Assembly (NCBI RefSeq): GCF_016458235.1
Contig: NZ_JAEMHK010000002.1
Span: 372,001 to 436,000 of the forward strand
DNA: 64,000 bases
Source: Geomonas propionica
GTDB taxonomy: Bacteria; Desulfobacterota; Desulfuromonadia; Geobacterales; Geobacteraceae
Direction of reading: 5' to 3'
The notes beneath the pieces were generated by a model that worked only from the letters and a program-made list of their open reading frames with translations, was not told the origin of the DNA and searched no databases. Positions 60,569-64,000 of the stretch are shown here, in pieces. The position numbers and the translations under genes are program-made. Numbering within the stretch: position 1 is the first letter of the stretch; the number at the start of each line of letters is the position of its first letter.

Positions 60569-61261
60569 TTAAAGAGACTCGCGCTTTCGCTTGGCGATCT
60601 CGGCCTCGGAGGCGCGCAGGTAGGTGGGGTTCAGGTCGGCGAGCGGGGTGAATTTTCCCTCACGGGCGGCTTCGCGGGCTATCACCGCGCCGGCGCAGGC
60701 GCGCGGCAGGTTGGCGTGCCAGGGGGGGAAGATGGCGAGGTTACCCAGGGCCTCCTGGATCAACTCGCGGTATCGGACGGCGCCGTCGCCGACGAAGATG
60801 GTGGGATGGGTCACCAGGGCGAGAAAGTCCCGGGGAGAGAGCACCGTGTCAGGAATCACCGCGTCAGGAAGGGCGCCGCAACGGTAGAGCGCGCCGTACA
60901 CCTCACCTTTCCGGGCGTCGAACATCGGGGCGACCTGCTCGGAGCTGTAGGGGAGATTCATGGCCAGCATGGCGAGCGAGGAGAAACCGACCACCGGCTT
61001 GCCGGTGGCGAGGGCGAGCCCTTTCACCGTGGCGATGCCGACCCGAACCCCGGTGAAGGAACCGGGTCCCAAGGAAACGGCGAAGCAGTCCAGGCCGTCG
61101 GGGGTGAGCCGGGCGGCAGAGAGCAGGCTCGAGATGGAGTCCATCAGGCGCCCCGAGTTGCTGCGGTCTTCGCCCAAAAGGCATTCGCCCAAAAGGGTCG
61201 CCCCGTCGCTCAAGGAGACCGAGGAGCAGCTGCTGGAGGTATCGACGGTGAGGATCTTCAC
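60569..61261 (-). CDS. tsaB: tRNA threonylcarbamoyladenosine biosynthesis protein TsaB
   Basis: A 230-residue protein of the ASKHA fold with N-terminal TVDTSSSCSSVSLSDG and the diagnostic SLGPGSFTGVRVGIATVKGLA. With TsaD and TsaE it makes t6A37 in tRNAs. It lies five bases after rseP, so it is co-transcribed with rseP and dxr. Length matches the family. Confidence 0.95.
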   Translation of the reverse strand: MKILTVDTSSSCSSVSLSDGATLLGECLLGEDRSNSGRLMDSISSLLSAARLTPDGLDCFAVSLGPGSFTGVRVGIATVKGLALATGKPVVGFSSLAMLAMNLPYSSEQVAPMFDARKGEVYGALYRCGALPDAVIPDTVLSPRDFLALVTHPTIFVGDGAVRYRELIQEALGNLAIFPPWHANLPRACAGAVIAREAAREGKFTPLADLNPTYLRASEAEIAKRKRESL

Positions 61262-61266
61262 GTGGT

Positions 61267-62334
61267 TTACGCCTTGCTCGCGATCATGCGCGCGATGTCG
61301 TTGTAGAAGGCCAGCATCATCAGGCTGATCAGGAGCACGAGCCCGACCTGCTGTGCAATCTCGCGGGTTCTTTTGCTGAGCGGCTTACCGGTCACCAGCT
61401 CGATGACGAAGAAGGCCAGGTGCCCCCCGTCCAGGATTGGCACCGGCAAAAGGTTTAGCACACCCAGGTTCACCGACAACAGCGCCACGAAAGCGAGGAA
61501 GCTCACCCCTCCCGCCGCGGCCTGCTCGCCGGCCATCTTGACGATCATGATCGGCCCGCCGATGTTGTCCAGCGGAATGGCGCGTTCCACCAGGCGCACC
61601 AGGGAAAGCACGGTCAACTCGATCACGTTCCAGCACTGGGCGCTCCCCTTGACGACGGCTTCGCCGGGGGGGAAATGGTCGGTGACGGTCTCGCCGGCGG
61701 CGACCACGCCGATCACCGGCCGGGTCACCATCTCGCCCAGGAGGTTCTTGCTGGTGGTGGTCTCGGGGACCATGGTGAACTTAAGCAGCGAGCTGCCGCG
61801 TTGCACCTCGAGCTGCACCGGTACCGCCTTGCCGTCGAAGATGATCTTGGCGAACTCGTCCCAGCGGGCGACGGGCCTGCCGTTCACGCTCTTGATAGCG
61901 TCGCCGGTCTTGATCCCGGCCCGGGCCGCCGGCTTGTCCGGGAGCACCTCGCCCACCTTGGTGGTAACGGAGGGAACCCCGAGGAACAGGTAGATGACGA
62001 TGAAGATGACGTAGGCGAAGAGCAGGTTGAAGATCGGCCCGGCGGCGACGATGACGATGCGCTGCAGCACCGGCTTGTCGGCGAAGGAGCGCTTGCGGTC
62101 CTCCTCGGAGACCTCCACGTCCTCCCCCTCCCCCACCATCTTGACGTAGCCGCCCAGGGGAAGCGCGGAGAGGAGGTACTCGGTCTCCCCCACCTGCTTG
62201 CTGAGCAGTTTAGGGCCAAAGCCCAGGGAGAATTTCTCGACTCCGACCTTGAAGGTCTTGGCGAACAGGAAGTGCCCCAGCTCATGTATGAAGATCAGCG
62301 CCCCGAGGGCGATGATGGCCCAGAATATGCTCAT
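61267..62334 (-). CDS. rseP: RIP zinc metalloprotease (RseP/site-2 protease type)
   Basis: A 355-residue membrane protease. HELGH stands at the N-terminus within the first membrane segment (FIHELGHFLFAKTF), the PDZ domain is at about 115-190 (DKPAARAGIKTGDAI), and the second motif NLLPVPILDGGH is near residue 285. It cleaves membrane-anchored anti-sigma factors or remnant signal peptides. ATG 62334 follows GAGGGACC. A farther start would add an Arg-rich leader. It follows dxr. Confidence 0.95.
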   Translation of the reverse strand: MSIFWAIIALGALIFIHELGHFLFAKTFKVGVEKFSLGFGPKLLSKQVGETEYLLSALPLGGYVKMVGEGEDVEVSEEDRKRSFADKPVLQRIVIVAAGPIFNLLFAYVIFIVIYLFLGVPSVTTKVGEVLPDKPAARAGIKTGDAIKSVNGRPVARWDEFAKIIFDGKAVPVQLEVQRGSSLLKFTMVPETTTSKNLLGEMVTRPVIGVVAAGETVTDHFPPGEAVVKGSAQCWNVIELTVLSLVRLVERAIPLDNIGGPIMIVKMAGEQAAAGGVSFLAFVALLSVNLGVLNLLPVPILDGGHLAFFVIELVTGKPLSKRTREIAQQVGLVLLISLMMLAFYNDIARMIASKA

Positions 62335-62414
62335 ATGGTCCCTCTGTCGGTGTGGTCGGGTACGCCCCGCGCCGCGGCCCAATGGCTAAAGGTGACGGAC
62401 GAGGCGGTAAAAGG

Positions 62415-63572
62415 TTAATCGGTGCAGCCGAGTACTTCTTTGGCGGTCCTTCTCCCCCAGCGGTCGGCTTCCAGCACCTCTTCGATCGAGTGCAGGGACC
62501 GGGGGGTATGCAGGTCCATCACCCTGGCGATGGTGTCGGCGATGGCCATGAAGCCGATCCTGCCGCTCAAGAAGCTGTCGACGGCGATCTCGTTAGCCGC
62601 GTTCATCACCGCGGGCATGCTCTCGCCCGCCCGCACCGCGTCGTAGGCGAGTTTCAGCGCCGGGAAACGGTCGGTGTCGGGTTTAAAGAAGGTGAGCCCC
62701 GACAGCGCCGTGAGATCAAGCGGTTTTACCCCGGAGGCGACGCGCCCGGGATAGGTGAGCGCGTAGGCGATGGGTCCCTTCATGTCGGGTACGCCGAGTT
62801 GCGCCATGACGCTGCCGTCTATGTACTCAACCATAGAGTGGACGATGCTCTGCGGATGGATGTTCACCGCGATCCGCTCCACCGGGATGTCGAAAAGCCA
62901 GCGCGCCTCGATCACCTCGAGCCCTTTGTTCATCATGCTGGCGGAGTCCACCGTGATCTTCTTCCCCATGCTCCAGTTGGGGTGGTTCAACGCGTCGGCC
63001 ACGGTAGCGCCGGCGAGTTTCTCCTTGCCCCAGTTGAGGAAGGGTCCCCCGGAGGCGGTGAGGATGACCCGGGCGATGTCCTCGATGCGATGGCCTGCCA
63101 TGGACTGAAAGACGGCGCAATGCTCGGAATCGACCGGATACAGTCGCACATCCTTCTCGCGCACCATCTTCATGATCAGGTGCCCCGCCGTGACCAGGGT
63201 CTCCTTGTTGGCCAGCGCCACGTCCTTGCCGGCCATGATGGCCGCCGCGGTCGGAACGAGCCCTGCGGCGCCCACGATGGCCGCGACCACCATGGTGGTG
63301 TCGGCTGCCGTGGCGGCCGCGATGAGTCCTTCCACGCCGTGCATGATCTGGGGTTTTTTACCGCTCAGGGAGCGGCTCAGCGCCTTGGCCTTGTCGGCGG
63401 TCAGCACCGAGACGAGGTCGGGCTTGAAGGTTTCGATCTGCTGCTTCAGAAGTTCCAGGTTGGACCCCGCGGTGAGCGCCACCACGCGGAACTTGTCCGG
63501 GTGCGCGGCGACGACCTCAAGGGTGCTTACCCCGATCGATCCTGTCGAGCCCAAAATTGTAAGGTTTTTCAT
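62415..63572 (-). CDS. dxr: 1-Deoxy-D-xylulose 5-phosphate reductoisomerase
   Basis: A 385-residue MEP-pathway enzyme with the NADPH motif [16 protein letters not shown], the metal-binding and catalytic [11 protein letters not shown] and LTASGGPF motifs, then [23 protein letters not shown]. It commits carbon to isoprenoids. ATG 63572 ([10 protein letters not shown]) follows GAGGGAAA. It is read after cdsA and before rseP, a common order in Geobacter-type genomes. Confidence 0.97.
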   Translation of the reverse strand: MKNLTILGSTGSIGVSTLEVVAAHPDKFRVVALTAGSNLELLKQQIETFKPDLVSVLTADKAKALSRSLSGKKPQIMHGVEGLIAAATAADTTMVVAAIVGAAGLVPTAAAIMAGKDVALANKETLVTAGHLIMKMVREKDVRLYPVDSEHCAVFQSMAGHRIEDIARVILTASGGPFLNWGKEKLAGATVADALNHPNWSMGKKITVDSASMMNKGLEVIEARWLFDIPVERIAVNIHPQSIVHSMVEYIDGSVMAQLGVPDMKGPIAYALTYPGRVASGVKPLDLTALSGLTFFKPDTDRFPALKLAYDAVRAGESMPAVMNAANEIAVDSFLSGRIGFMAIADTIARVMDLHTPRSLHSIEEVLEADRWGRRTAKEVLGCTD

Positions 63573-63685
63573 TTTCCCTCGCAGATGTCTCAAGTCAAGT
63601 GGTGCGACAGGCTAACTAGCGGATATTTTTGTCGTGCTGCCCGCTCCAGCGCGGTCTGTGGCAACGGCAGGCGCGGCGCCCGCCC

Positions 63686-64000
63686 CTAAAATAGGAAAAA
63701 AGCGTAGTAGTAAGCTGCCGGAGCCGCGAACAAAATCGAATCGAGCCGGTCCAGGACGCCGCCGTGGCCGGGGATGATGGAGCCGGAGTCCTTCACGCCG
63801 CAGCTTCTCTTGATAAGCGATTCGAACAGGTCGCCCAATTGCCCCAGCACACCGAGAAGGAGCGCCGCGGCGAAGCAGTCGCCCAGGGAGAGTTCCGGGA
63901 AGAAGGTGAACTTGGCGATCACCGCGCCGATGACGCTCCCGCACAGCCCCCCGAGCGCCCCCTCGACGCTCTTCTTGGGGCTCACCGCAGGGTAAAGGCG
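63686..64000 (-). CDS. cdsA: Phosphatidate cytidylyltransferase, C-terminal part (window edge)
   Basis: The last 104 residues, cut at the window's right end (the 5' part lies beyond base 64000). The CdsA signature is present: SLIKRSCGVKDSGSIIPGHG followed by GVLDRLDSILFA, with an Asp-Arg-Asp-Ser end, flanked by membrane segments (VIGAVIAKFTFF, YYYAFFLF). The enzyme makes CDP-diacylglycerol, the substrate of PssA encoded 8 kb further on. Confidence 0.95.
   Translation of the reverse strand, partial: RLYPAVSPKKSVEGALGGLCGSVIGAVIAKFTFFPELSLGDCFAAALLLGVLGQLGDLFESLIKRSCGVKDSGSIIPGHGGVLDRLDSILFAAPAAYYYAFFLF

Overview
The window reads as a contiguous piece of chromosome from a GC-rich Geobacter-type bacterium (Desulfuromonadota; Geobacter, Geomonas or Citrifermentans are the best guesses). 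This rests on gene content and order: cdsA-dxr-rseP-tsaB followed by ilvD-ilvB-ilvN-psd-pssA-leuA, a leucine T-box leader in front of leuA, a selenocysteine-type thioredoxin, bacteriohemerythrin, a cytochrome P460-like protein, many two-component and GGDEF proteins, and short dispersed palindromic repeats between genes. No rRNA, tRNA, CRISPR array, insertion sequence or prophage was recognised. Coding density is high, and both window ends cut genes (a response regulator on the left, cdsA on the right).

Layout. 1-2.0 kb: the end of a minus-strand signalling unit, a 48-residue small protein followed by a sensor kinase and a response regulator. 2.1-9.6 kb: mixed single genes, namely the thioredoxin whose active-site Cys codon is UGA, a secreted polysaccharide deacetylase, a Cys-rich small protein, hemerythrin, RlmI and an ABC-F ATPase. 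9.4-17.3 kb: a minus-strand housekeeping run (LysM protein, dprA, topA, trmFO, a small membrane protein, maf, yggS, a small membrane protein). 17.8-19.0 kb: a U32 peptidase-family protein.

19.0-30.4 kb: the most distinctive locus. It is a tightly packed five-gene minus-strand array: a secreted 435-residue repeat protein, a 2010-residue envelope protein (DUF11-like repeats, SdrD-like domain, predicted beta-barrel, OmpA-like domain), a membrane-anchored FecR-like protein, a sensor histidine kinase and a GGDEF response regulator. It looks like an envelope structure built together with its own signalling pair. 30.5-39.5 kb: a DUF4911-type protein and tldD, a membrane C13 (legumain-like) peptidase, class II DAHP synthase, pepA, a translationally coupled EEP-nuclease/phospholipase-D pair, and a 69-residue protein. 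39.6-46.0 kb: an M16 peptidase, a P460-like cytochrome, a carotenoid-biosynthesis family membrane protein, and an MlaE/MlaD lipid-transport pair headed by an unfamiliar 515-residue exported protein with WPFF/WPLY repeats.

46.3-64.0 kb: mainly branched-chain amino acid, phospholipid and isoprenoid synthesis (leuC, leuD, leuA, ilvD, ilvB, ilvN, psd, pssA, dxr, cdsA), with LOG and cold-shock genes and a two-gene exported metalloprotease unit carrying a C-terminal CFI-box motif. ilvC is not between ilvN and psd, where I remember it in G. sulfurreducens. The observations most worth follow-up are the UGA-containing thioredoxin with its adjacent hairpin, the five-gene envelope/signalling array, the Mla-linked WPFF protein, the CFI-box protease unit, the 48-residue kinase-leader protein and the leuA T-box.
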